This document shows positions 40,006 through 48,100 of a DNA stretch of 64,000 nt, one piece after another. Below the pieces are notes generated by a model. The model did no database searches, was not told the DNA's origin, and saw nothing but the letters and a program-made list of their open reading frames with translations. The translations under genes were made by a program, and so were the position numbers. Source of the DNA: an uncultured Candidatus Saccharibacteria bacterium (GTDB lineage: Bacteria > Patescibacteriota > Saccharimonadia > Saccharimonadales > Saccharimonadaceae). How positions within the stretch are numbered: position 1 is the first letter of the stretch; every line of letters starts with the position of its first letter. The stretch covers positions 62,001 through 126,000 of the forward strand of contig CARYFM010000001.1 of assembly GCA_949101405.1 (NCBI GenBank), written 5' to 3'.

Positions 40006-41142
40006 CTAACTGACGATATTTTTTATTAGTGGAAGCTTTTTAATAATAGCTGTAATCCCTAGACTGATAAACAAAACAATGATCGTATAAATAATAACAC
40101 CAATGAAAGAGATTATAAACGGTACTGAGGAAAGTGGGCTAGTATAGTACATAATAAAACCATTAGCCCAAGTGGTAAGTGCGTAAATAATCAACATATG
40201 AATTAAATAAATTCCTAGAGTGTTGCGGGAAATAGTGCGGAAGATAATGTTATCTTGTCGCCAATTGAGGCTGAGGAAAAAGATGGAGATAGTAGTAATA
40301 AGAGCAAAGATTGTGTCATAGCCATACCAAATGTTATCCCAAATCTGCCCAGAAGCTTTGGAGTACATAAGACCGAGACCAAACAACCCTAACCAGCCAA
40401 GAATTAGACCACAAAGTGCGATGAGGTTACGCTTTTGACGGGCTATTGCCTTAATCTTGTCAAAGTAATAGGCTACGACCCCACCTAAACAGAAGTAGAC
40501 AAAAGTATAGCCATACATACCACGAAAAGGATTAAAAATATTAAGAAAGTTGGTATCGGTATAGATAATTCCCTGATGATTAATAAAGCTAGAGTAAAAC
40601 GTCATAAAGTTATTGAGCAGAGTATTGCCAAAAGTAATTATGGCGCAAATGAGCGTGAAGTAGATGAATGCTTGACGATGATGGTCGTAGGTAACCTTAA
40701 GAAGTGGGAAAAAGATATAAAGACAGACTAACGCCCCAAGATACCAGAGATGGGTGACGCCATATTTGAGCGAGGCAATAGTGTTGGAGAGACCATTAGC
40801 GGCAAGCTGATCACGATGTAAAAAGATGAGAAATGCCAATGTGAGGGCATACCAAAAAACAGCGATAAAAATAAACTTAATAATTTTACGGAAGTGGCGT
40901 TTGAGGTCAAAAGGACGGGTAAGTAAAAGATAACCATTAGCAAAGAAAAATAGCGGTACACAGACTGCGGTAATGGAGCGTAAAGCATAATGAAGATAAA
41001 ATCCCACATTCGCCTCACTTAACGGCATATTTGCAATATGAGCAGTACAGTGACACAGGACTACGGAAAATATAGCAATGGTCTCTAGAAGGTCAATCCA
41101 AGCGATACGAGGCTTGGGGGTAATTGTGGAAGTTTTAGTCAT
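40006..41142 (-). CDS. acyltransferase family 3 membrane protein
   Basis: A 378-residue AT3 (OatA/NolL-like) protein with about ten helices. The catalytic-type histidine region is WIDLLETIAIFSVVLCHC, and FFFANGYLLL and HLWYLGALVCLY are family features. These enzymes O-acylate surface polysaccharide or peptidoglycan at the membrane. The start overlaps the rnpA stop by 4 bp (ATGA), so it is coupled to rnpA and interrupts the usual rnpA-yidC adjacency. This suggests a later insertion of a surface-glycan gene into the origin operon. Confidence 0.88.
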   Translation of the reverse strand: MTKTSTITPKPRIAWIDLLETIAIFSVVLCHCTAHIANMPLSEANVGFYLHYALRSITAVCVPLFFFANGYLLLTRPFDLKRHFRKIIKFIFIAVFWYALTLAFLIFLHRDQLAANGLSNTIASLKYGVTHLWYLGALVCLYIFFPLLKVTYDHHRQAFIYFTLICAIITFGNTLLNNFMTFYSSFINHQGIIYTDTNFLNIFNPFRGMYGYTFVYFCLGGVVAYYFDKIKAIARQKRNLIALCGLILGWLGLFGLGLMYSKASGQIWDNIWYGYDTIFALITTISIFFLSLNWRQDNIIFRTISRNTLGIYLIHMLIIYALTTWANGFIMYYTSPLSSVPFIISFIGVIIYTIIVLFISLGITAIIKKLPLIKNIVS

Positions 41143-41480
41143 TGAGTGAGACTCCGTTCTAAGAGTTCGTGAATCGCACGACGTAATTCCAAAAAAGGCA
41201 TCTTGGCAATAGATTTATTAAAAACTACAAATAAACAATCTTGATAAGCGGTGAATTCTGGTAGTTCAAGCCGAATTGCTTCATAGATACGACGGCGAAT
41301 ACGGTTACGCCCAACCGCAGACTTAAGAACTTTTTTGGAGACTACTACGCCAAAACGCTGTTTATGATGAGTGTTTGGGGCGTAAACTAAAGACAAAAGT
41401 GGGGTACGGATAGTCTTTCCCTTTTGATAGACATAGCGTACACCACCACGCGAATGAAAACGATAGTTTTGTGATAGCAT
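41139..41480 (-). CDS. rnpA: ribonuclease P protein component
   Basis: A 113-residue RnpA from the start at 41480 (MLSQNYRF). The RNA-binding signature is SAVGRNRIRRRIYEAIR, preceded by RFGVVVSKKVLK. With RNase P RNA it cleaves the 5' leader of pre-tRNA. TATAAT (41487-41492, minus) is 6 nt before this ATG, so translation would start at or next to the 5' end of the mRNA; the longer ORF start at 41507 lies upstream of the promoter. A palindromic-element relative separates it from rpmH. Confidence 0.95.
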   Translation of the reverse strand: MLSQNYRFHSRGGVRYVYQKGKTIRTPLLSLVYAPNTHHKQRFGVVVSKKVLKSAVGRNRIRRRIYEAIRLELPEFTAYQDCLFVVFNKSIAKMPFLELRRAIHELLERSLTQ

Positions 41481-41498
41481 GGTACTATTATAACAAAA

Positions 41499-41619
41499 AG
41501 TAATCACTTTTATCCTTTTCGGGACACGCAGTCGTCTCGGCCCGTCGTTACGGGCGAGCCGCTGCTTCGTCCTCGCTCGTAAGCTCCGGAGATTCCCGAA
41601 AAGTACAACAGTGATTACT
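41499..41619 (-). repeat. palindromic element relative, copy 4 (rpmH-rnpA gap)
   Basis: Arms 41499-41524 and 41594-41619 are inverted copies over 26 bp with three mismatches. The core of about 69 bp shares ordered blocks with copies 1-3 (CCCGT-N4-ACGGG, CGCTG, CTCGCT) but is otherwise diverged. It occupies most of the rpmH-rnpA gap, next to the rnpA -10 box. Confidence 0.7.
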
Positions 41620-41636
41620 ATCCAAATGTGGTATCG

Positions 41637-41774
41637 CTAGGCGGTAAGGCGGGCGCGACCTTTGATACGGCGGCGCTTGAGCACCTTTTGACCGGTCTTG
41701 GAATTGTTGCGCTTCATAAAGCCATGCTCGACTTTGCGTTGGCGCTTATGTGGTTGATAAGTTCGCTTTGGCAT
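41637..41774 (-). CDS. rpmH: 50S ribosomal protein L34
   Basis: A 45-residue protein reading MPKRTYQPHKRQRKVEHGF, then FMKRNNSKTGQKVLKRRRIK and GRARLTA. This is the standard L34 sequence pattern (KRTYQP, HGF..R, G..VL..RR.KGR..L). It is a component of the large ribosomal subunit. It is oriented away from dnaA across the origin, the classical arrangement. Only a weak GAAAGAAT lies upstream of the ATG. Confidence 0.97.
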   Translation of the reverse strand: MPKRTYQPHKRQRKVEHGFMKRNNSKTGQKVLKRRRIKGRARLTA

Positions 41775-41820
41775 ATAATTATTCTTTCTATATTAACAAA
41801 TTCTTGTTCTAGTATACCGT

Positions 41821-41992
41821 AGATTTCCACTTTTTTCAAGAAGTTTTCCACATATTCCCTAGGTTCAAAGTAAAAACTGTGGAAAAGTCTACCCCTGTAA
41901 TCAATGGTTGATATTATAACATACGGAAAACTGGGGTAAAAACTGTGGAAAAGTCGAAAAGAGTTTGCTATAATTGGGGTAGTTAAGGAGGA
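41821..41992. promoter_or_regulatory. dnaA promoter region with DnaA-box-like sites
   Basis: TTTTCCACA (41844-41852) and TGTGGAAAA twice (41878-41886, 41944-41952), with TATAAT at 41969-41974 (extended TGC form) as the likely dnaA -10. DnaA sites this close fit autoregulation and a role in the bipartite origin. Confidence 0.7.
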
Positions 41993-43381
41993 ATGTCAGG
42001 GGTCATGTTTGATGTATGGAAAAATGTTTTGGCCGAAGTAGAGCAGTCGATTCCTCGTGAACAGTATTCAACTTGGTTTACTGGTACAGAATTAGTAAGC
42101 ATTGATGACGGTGTAGTGACGATTGGTGTACCGAATGTCTTTAAGATTAAACAGCTAGAAAAGAAATATTTTGGGATTCTACGGGATGCGTTTTTACATA
42201 ATAATGTAAATGTAATTGAGATCAGATATATTGTACAGAGTAATGTTAAGCCAAGAGTGCGGGCACGTGAAATACCAGTGGTGTCAAGTGCTGCCATGGT
42301 GCCTACTCAGGTTGCGCGTACAGTTGATAATGACCGAATATCAAGCATGAGTAAATCTTTCCAAACTGGCTTGAATCCGCGTTATTCCCTAGCAAATTTT
42401 GTGATTGGATCAAACAATGATTTAGCTGTAAGTGTGGCACGAAATATTATCGATCAGCCAGGTGGTAGTTATAATCCGTTTTTCTTGTATGGTGGACCTG
42501 GACTAGGCAAAACTCACTTAGTGCAAGCGATCGGAAATGAATTATTAGCTAAAAATCCCAAGTTAAAGGTATTATATACACCAGTATCGAGCTTTTATTC
42601 GGATTTTATTAAATCATTACAGAATAAAAAAAGCGATGAGTTTCGGCAGAAGTTTCGTAAACTAGACGTACTGATTATTGATGATTTTCAGATGATTATG
42701 AATAAAGACGCCTCACAGGTAGAGTTCTTTGATATTTTTAATGAGCTTTATAATCTGAGCAAGCAAGTAATCGTAACGTCGGATCGGTTACCAAACCAAA
42801 TTAAATCAGTAGATGAACGCTTGGCGTCGAGGTTGACCTGGGCAGGAGCATATGATTTGCAGTTACCGCAATTTGAGGATAAATGCGCAATTCTGCGCGC
42901 AAAAGCTGAGTTTAGTGGAGTTGAAGTAGAAGATGAGGCGATTGAATACCTGGCAGAAAACGTAAAAACTAATATTCGTGACTTAGAGGGCGAGTTTAAT
43001 CACTTGTTAGCTGTAGCAGAGTTAAAGAATATGTCGCCACTAGAAGTAATAAATGAAGGATATGTGAACACCGCACGTAATCCACAGGCGAAGACTTTAT
43101 CACCTAAGCAAGTTATTGAAAAGGTAGCAAAATATTACAATATGACGCCTAAGGAAATGTGTAGTAAAAGTAGAGTGGCACATATTAAAAATGCACGGCA
43201 GGTGGCAATGTATATGTTATCCAAGGAACTTAGTATGAGCACGCCTAAAATTGCCATGGAAGTAGGAGTAAAGGATCATACTACCGTGATGCATGGTATT
43301 AAAAAGATCGAGGCCGACCTAAAACTTAATTTTAGTTTACGTGACCAAATTGCATCACTACGAGAGAAAATTTATGGTTAA
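41993..43381 (+). CDS. dnaA: chromosomal replication initiator DnaA
   Basis: A 462-residue initiator. Domain I is at about 1-75, then a short linker, then the AAA+ module with Walker A GGPGLGKTH (about 167-175), Walker B LIIDDFQMI (about 226) and sensor VTSDRLPNQIKSVDERLASR. The C-terminal DNA-binding helix-turn-helix has ARQVAMYMLSKELSMSTPKIAMEVG and DHTTVMHG (about 400-435). It binds DnaA boxes and opens the origin. The start is uncertain: AAGGAGG is only 1-2 nt from the ATG at 41993, so the in-frame ATG at 42005 (MFDVWKNVL) may be used. Confidence 0.97.
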   Translation: MSGVMFDVWKNVLAEVEQSIPREQYSTWFTGTELVSIDDGVVTIGVPNVFKIKQLEKKYFGILRDAFLHNNVNVIEIRYIVQSNVKPRVRAREIPVVSSAAMVPTQVARTVDNDRISSMSKSFQTGLNPRYSLANFVIGSNNDLAVSVARNIIDQPGGSYNPFFLYGGPGLGKTHLVQAIGNELLAKNPKLKVLYTPVSSFYSDFIKSLQNKKSDEFRQKFRKLDVLIIDDFQMIMNKDASQVEFFDIFNELYNLSKQVIVTSDRLPNQIKSVDERLASRLTWAGAYDLQLPQFEDKCAILRAKAEFSGVEVEDEAIEYLAENVKTNIRDLEGEFNHLLAVAELKNMSPLEVINEGYVNTARNPQAKTLSPKQVIEKVAKYYNMTPKEMCSKSRVAHIKNARQVAMYMLSKELSMSTPKIAMEVGVKDHTTVMHGIKKIEADLKLNFSLRDQIASLREKIYG

Positions 43382-43681
43382 TTTGACTAAATTTTATTGT
43401 AATTATATAAAAACCGAACATGTTGGGCTTGATTTTGTGGAAAAGTTGTGGAGAAATCTGCGGGAAAGTTTGTGGAAAGATTTGCGAAAAAGTTTCCACA
43501 GGGTAGTGGATTTTGAAGTTTTACACAAAAATCTAGGGATTTTTGCACGCTTTGAGGAAGATTGTGGAAAGTTTTCCTGGTGGTTTTGCACACTGGTTTT
43601 TATCTGTAAACGTGGTGGTTTTGCACATTTTCCACAAAGCTTACTACTATAACTACTAAATATATTAAGGAAAGGAAAAAG
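43382..43681. promoter_or_regulatory. candidate replication origin (dnaA-dnaN intergenic)
   Basis: 300 bp with about ten DnaA-box-like nonamers: TGTGGAAAA (43436), TGTGGAGAA (43447), TGTGGAAAG (43471, 43563), GTTTCCACA (43492), TTTTACACA (43519), TTTTGCACA (43584, 43619) and TTTTCCACA (43628). AT-rich stretches flank them at 43382-43412 and 43645-43670. The local box form is TTTTNCACA rather than TTATCCACA. Gene order (rpmH-rnpA-yidC leftward, dnaA-dnaN-recF rightward) supports an origin here. Confidence 0.82.
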
Positions 43682-44788
43682 ATGGAAATTAAGATTCTTC
43701 AAGAAAAATTAGCAAAGGCATTAAATACAGTGAGTCGAGTTGCTGCGGGATCGAGAGCAACTTTGCCAATACTAAATAATGTTTTAATTAGGGTTGACGA
43801 TAATAAGGTGTCTCTTACAACGACGAATTTAGATATGGCAGTAGTAAGTTATTTACCAGCTAGTCAGAGTAAGAATGGTGTAATAACTGCACCGGCGAGA
43901 CTAATGGCGGAGTTTGTAGGTAATTTACCACATGGTGAAGTGGTGGAAATAGGTGCTTCGGCAGATAAAGTGACAATTAAGGCTGGTGGGTATACTTCAA
44001 CGATTAACGGTACGCCGGCTGATGATTTTCCAGAATTACCAGAAATTGATGAGAGTAAGGTAGTAAAGTTCCAAATGAGCGCAGAGGACTTTAAGGCGGG
44101 GTTGTCTCAAGTAATGATTGCAGCGAGTAGTGATACTACGCGACCAGCGTTAACGGGTGTGTATTTTAATACCTTTGAGGGTAGTTTGTATTTGGCGGCA
44201 ACAGACGGTTACCGCTTGGCGGAGCGTAAATTTATTGAAAAGGTGAATAGTGATGTGATGGCAATTGTGCCAGCAGCTTCTTTACAAGAGGTGTTGCGTT
44301 CCCTAAGTGACGATGTGACTGAGATTGAATTATGGTTTGATGAGGCGCAAGTAAGATTTCGCTTGGGCGAGATAGAGATTACGTCTAAGTTAATTGACGG
44401 GTCGTTCCCTGACTATCGACAGTTAATTCCAAAGCAAACTGAGATTAACTTAGTGCTGAAACGTGATGAGTTGGTACGTATTACTAAATTAGCGGCGCTA
44501 TTTGCGAAAGAAGTAGGCGGGTCGATTGTGTGTGAGTCGAGTGTGGAGAATAAGAATTTTTCGGTGGCTTCGGTGGCAAATGAGTTGGGTGAGAATAATT
44601 CGGCAATAGAAACCGAAGTGGATACCGATGGTAAGGTAACTTTGAATTCACGTTTTTTGCTAGATGCGTTGAATGTACTGGGTGATAGTGAAATTGAATT
44701 TGGGTTCTCTAATAAACTTGACCCAATAGTTTTAAAAGGTAAAAAAGATAAGAATTATATACATATTATTATGCCACTTAAAGGCTAA
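43682..44788 (+). CDS. dnaN: DNA polymerase III beta subunit (sliding clamp)
   Basis: A 368-residue clamp with three similar domains. Recognisable segments are KALNTVSRVAAGSRATLPILNNVLI, the family signature RPALTGVYFN...LYLAATDGYRLA, and the C-terminal IMPLK. As a dimer it encircles DNA and tethers the polymerase. AAGGAAAGG lies upstream of the ATG, directly after the origin region. Normal length; followed by recF after 34 bp. Confidence 0.97.
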   Translation: MEIKILQEKLAKALNTVSRVAAGSRATLPILNNVLIRVDDNKVSLTTTNLDMAVVSYLPASQSKNGVITAPARLMAEFVGNLPHGEVVEIGASADKVTIKAGGYTSTINGTPADDFPELPEIDESKVVKFQMSAEDFKAGLSQVMIAASSDTTRPALTGVYFNTFEGSLYLAATDGYRLAERKFIEKVNSDVMAIVPAASLQEVLRSLSDDVTEIELWFDEAQVRFRLGEIEITSKLIDGSFPDYRQLIPKQTEINLVLKRDELVRITKLAALFAKEVGGSIVCESSVENKNFSVASVANELGENNSAIETEVDTDGKVTLNSRFLLDALNVLGDSEIEFGFSNKLDPIVLKGKKDKNYIHIIMPLKG

Positions 44789-44822
44789 AGATAAGAGCTG
44801 ACTTTTTCTTTAGAATGTTTTT

Positions 44823-45818
44823 ATGATTATTAAGCGGGTGAAATTGCAGAATTTTCGGAGTCATGATGGGTTTGTGTTGGATTGTGATACGCATACAACA
44901 AAGATAGTAGGCGAGAATGGTTGCGGGAAGACTTCAATTCTTGAAGCAATTTATGAAGCGATGCAAGGGAAAAGTTTTCGGGCGGTAGATCGAGAGATTG
45001 TGCGGCGAGGTGATGAGTTTTATCGTGTAGAGCTGGAATATGAAGATGGCCGTAAAGTAGTGGTGATATTTGATGGGGATAAAAAAGAGTTTTTGGTGGA
45101 AGATAAAAGAACACGGCGCTTACCGAAAAAGGCGAAATATCCAATTGTATTGTTTGAGCCAGATGACTTAAACTTAGTAGGTAGTAGTCCGACGAGCCGG
45201 CGGAATTATTTTGACCGAGTGTTTGGGCAATTGTCTGAAAGGTATAGCCTAGCTTTAATACGATATAATAAAGCTTTGAAACAAAGGAATGAATTATTGA
45301 AACGTGAAGTAATAAGTACAAGAGATGTGTTCTCTTGGGATGTGTTGTTGACGAAGTACGGAGCAGAATTATGTAGAGAACGGAAGGAGTTTATTGAAGA
45401 AATTAACAAAAAAATTACAGAAGTTTACCGTTCAATTGCGGAAAATGATGACGAAATTATGGTTGAGTACGTAACTGAGGTGGAATCGGAGAGCGGATTT
45501 TTAGCAGAGCTGGAACGAAATTTTGAACGAGATAGAATTTTAGGACATACGAGTTTTGGTGTACATCGGGATAATTACGAGTTTATTTTTAATCAGACAA
45601 AAGCTGATGGATCGGCAAGTCGGGGTGAAGTACGTTCAATGGTGATTGCACTAAAGTTTATTGAGGCAGAAATGGTTGTGAAGCGGATGGGGCGTTCCCC
45701 AGTGGTGTTGCTAGACGATGTGTTTTCTGAATTAGATGAAGTAAGACAAAAATGTTTGGTGAGAAATTTTAGGGATAATCAAATTATTTTAACAAGTGTG
45801 GGTAAGGGTAGGCTATAG
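44823..45818 (+). CDS. recF: DNA repair/replication protein RecF
   Basis: A 331-residue SMC-like ATPase, slightly shorter than E. coli RecF. It starts IKRVKLQNFRSHDGF, with Walker A GENGCGKTS (about 30-38), the ABC-type signature SRGEVRSMVIALKF and Walker B VVLLDDVFSELD. It loads RecA at gapped DNA with RecO and RecR. TAGAAT ends exactly 6 nt before the ATG and no Shine-Dalgarno is seen. The gene is the last of the rightward origin cluster; the next genes are on the opposite strand. Confidence 0.94.
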   Translation: MIIKRVKLQNFRSHDGFVLDCDTHTTKIVGENGCGKTSILEAIYEAMQGKSFRAVDREIVRRGDEFYRVELEYEDGRKVVVIFDGDKKEFLVEDKRTRRLPKKAKYPIVLFEPDDLNLVGSSPTSRRNYFDRVFGQLSERYSLALIRYNKALKQRNELLKREVISTRDVFSWDVLLTKYGAELCRERKEFIEEINKKITEVYRSIAENDDEIMVEYVTEVESESGFLAELERNFERDRILGHTSFGVHRDNYEFIFNQTKADGSASRGEVRSMVIALKFIEAEMVVKRMGRSPVVLLDDVFSELDEVRQKCLVRNFRDNQIILTSVGKGRL

Positions 45819-45861
45819 GGGTGGATGAAGTTACTATCCTGTATAAATATAGAAAAGCGTC

Positions 45862-46704
45862 TTAGAATTTTATATCATTAGGGGCACGGCTTGGAGTTTG
45901 TTCGGAGCTTAGGTCGTTATAGATTATAGTATAATCATCAGGGTTAATCCCCTCTTCTTTTAGCTTTTTGATGGCGGCTTCATAGTTACCCCCAGTTTTG
46001 TCGTCTATAATAATAGTAACTTTATCGTTGGTAGATTTAGCGTTAATATCATATGAAGTGTATTCAGAATAGTTTTTGTCATAGTAGGAAATGCTTATAG
46101 GTAGGATTGAAAATATGGGATCATTGTATATTCCATTGGCAGTAAAACCATCAACACAATTAAAATTTTCGTAAATAATTTGTTCTTTTTTAGGACAAGT
46201 TGCCAATACTGGATAACTGATGTCTGCGAGATTAGGATTATTGGGGTTTGGTGACCATGTGACTTGGAAAGCATAGCTTTGTCGGAGTTCTTCAATATCA
46301 ATAATAAAGCTGTCTGTATAGATATCGGTGTTTTTATTATAATAACCAGTGGTGCTACCATCACGGACTTTAGCACCAGATTTTGGTAACTTAGTGTCTG
46401 GATTGTTGTCAGAGACTATATTATATAGCGTATTAAAAATGGAGTCTTTGGTGTTTGTAGAGAAGTCTTTATAGTATTTTTCCAGGTTATTAACTTTGAT
46501 TTGTTCACCGTAAGGGTTTTGGCGGAAGACTTGTATCAAAGTGAAGATTAGCAAAATGATAGCAGCAAAAATTGATAGTAGTATGATGATATGGATTGGT
46601 GTAAGTTCGGTAGGCTTTTTGGTTACAGATGAGCTGGTCCTATTTTGTGGTGTAGTAGTGGTGGGTTGTAAGTTTATGTTATTTGGTTGGAATTGATTAT
46701 TCAT
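45862..46704 (-). CDS. membrane-anchored protein of the T4SS locus, unknown
   Basis: About 280 residues. A Gln/Asn/Thr/Pro-rich N-terminus (1-40) is followed by one helix (about 42-64, HIIILLSIFAAIILLIFTLIQV) and an external domain of about 210 residues with two cysteines (ATCPKKEQ, NFNCVDG). Near the C-terminus EAAIKKLKEEGINPDDYTIIY looks like a helix-strand unit. It could play a VirB8-like or accessory role by topology only; no sequence family is recognised. The ATG at 46704 overlaps the upstream stop by 8 bp; an in-frame ATG at 46719 adds 5 residues. Confidence 0.6.
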   Translation of the reverse strand: MNNQFQPNNINLQPTTTTPQNRTSSSVTKKPTELTPIHIIILLSIFAAIILLIFTLIQVFRQNPYGEQIKVNNLEKYYKDFSTNTKDSIFNTLYNIVSDNNPDTKLPKSGAKVRDGSTTGYYNKNTDIYTDSFIIDIEELRQSYAFQVTWSPNPNNPNLADISYPVLATCPKKEQIIYENFNCVDGFTANGIYNDPIFSILPISISYYDKNYSEYTSYDINAKSTNDKVTIIIDDKTGGNYEAAIKKLKEEGINPDDYTIIYNDLSSEQTPSRAPNDIKF

Positions 46705-48100
46705 TTTCGTAAATTCCATTTACTTTGTTAGGGTAAGCATAACGGTAACTACTAGTCATAAAGGTGCTAAGAGATGCTTCCCTAGCTTTAACACCGGCTT
46801 CACCAGCACCACAGGCAGCTTCGCCGATAACGATAGTATTAGTATTGGTATTTATACCAAGTACTACTCCAGTATGACCGCACGGTTTTTCATCATCCTT
46901 GCCTGTAATTGGGTTATGAAATTCACACATAGTTGAGCCACTAGATGTACTAAATATGGCATAAACTTGAGGTGTGCTGCCGCCGTCTGTAAATGCATAT
47001 CCGCCGCTTAGTAGACCACCGACAATATCAGCGCCATTACCTAATCCGACCGTAATATGGTTAGTAATGTAATCATTAGTATACATATTAATAAAGTAGC
47101 GGGAGAAGGAGACGCAATTATAAGCTATACCACCGGCACAACTGTTGCTGGTCATACCATAAAGAGTTTTGAGGTCGGCGTTAGAAACGCCACGGACGGC
47201 ATTTTTGTAAGCTTCCATGAATTCCTGAGCCTCTTGTAGATTCATGCCGTTAGCTCCAGCTTTGAGGCGACCGCCACCAGCACCAAGAATATAACATTCA
47301 ATTGGTGAGCCACCGTCAGTGCCACCAAGAGAGACATAGATTGTGTAAGCTCCAGGACGCGAGGAAGTGGCAGTGTCGCTCCATTTCCCATCACCAACAT
47401 ACATACCTGGCCAGTTAGGATTCATATTCGGGCTGCTAGGGTCGCGGGCAGCGTCATATTTGTTCATGACGTAAGGTGAACCCTCACCGGTATTTGCCGC
47501 AGCGCTATCGAAACCCAGAGCGATGGCTTTATCGATATAGCGACTGGCTGTACCGTTATAGCGGAAGAAGAGGGTTTTGATGCCGGCTGGGGTACTTAGA
47601 TCTAGACCAGAACCGTAATTGTTTGCTAAAAGACCTGCCATGATATCGGTTTGACGTTGAAATTCTTCGTCAGATATCTGGCCGGCTGGCAAGAAAGCGT
47701 TAGAGTTGGTCCCACCAGCTGTGTAGCTATATAACTGATATGCTCCTTGTCCGTTGGAGGGGTTAGCGCGTTTTGCGCTGTTTTCCATGACATGAATTGC
47801 GGCGATAATGCGCCAGTCAAAACCGTATTTTTGGGCAGCTTCTTGGTAAAAGGCTTGATTGGCCTGAATAGCGCTAGTGAGGGCGTTATCTAACACTTGA
47901 GCACCAGAGTAGTTGGAGTTGCTGCCGGGGAGACAAGAGTTACTATTATTGCCTGTTGGTGTGTAGTAATAGATTCCATTAGCATTGTAGAAATCGAGCG
48001 TACTCTCTGGTAATGGCGATACAGCGTCCGCGTAGGTTGGAACGCTTAGTACTACTGCAAGAAAGAAACTGAATGTAGATTGTATAATATGTTTTTTCAT
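46697..48100 (-). CDS. VirB1-like secreted peptidoglycan hydrolase (transglycosylase-like + CHAP-like)
   Basis: A 467-residue exported protein with a signal peptide (about 1-25, ending YADA). Residues about 85-210 look like a lysozyme-like lytic transglycosylase domain (AAQKYGFDWRIIAAIHVMENSA, GAYQLY). Residues about 330-455 are CHAP-like (AYNCVSFSRYF with the catalytic Cys, CGHTGVVLGI with the His). Such two-domain enzymes open peptidoglycan for secretion machines (VirB1 role). It overlaps its upstream neighbour by 4 bp and is overlapped by the next gene, all in one operon. Confidence 0.8.
   Translation of the reverse strand: MKKHIIQSTFSFFLAVVLSVPTYADAVSPLPESTLDFYNANGIYYYTPTGNNSNSCLPGSNSNYSGAQVLDNALTSAIQANQAFYQEAAQKYGFDWRIIAAIHVMENSAKRANPSNGQGAYQLYSYTAGGTNSNAFLPAGQISDEEFQRQTDIMAGLLANNYGSGLDLSTPAGIKTLFFRYNGTASRYIDKAIALGFDSAAANTGEGSPYVMNKYDAARDPSSPNMNPNWPGMYVGDGKWSDTATSSRPGAYTIYVSLGGTDGGSPIECYILGAGGGRLKAGANGMNLQEAQEFMEAYKNAVRGVSNADLKTLYGMTSNSCAGGIAYNCVSFSRYFINMYTNDYITNHITVGLGNGADIVGGLLSGGYAFTDGGSTPQVYAIFSTSSGSTMCEFHNPITGKDDEKPCGHTGVVLGINTNTNTIVIGEAACGAGEAGVKAREASLSTFMTSSYRYAYPNKVNGIYENE

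Noticed and set aside
44830..45321. 163-codon ORF antisense to recF
   Set aside because: RecF is unambiguous. The antisense reading has no ribosome-binding site and no recognisable domain.
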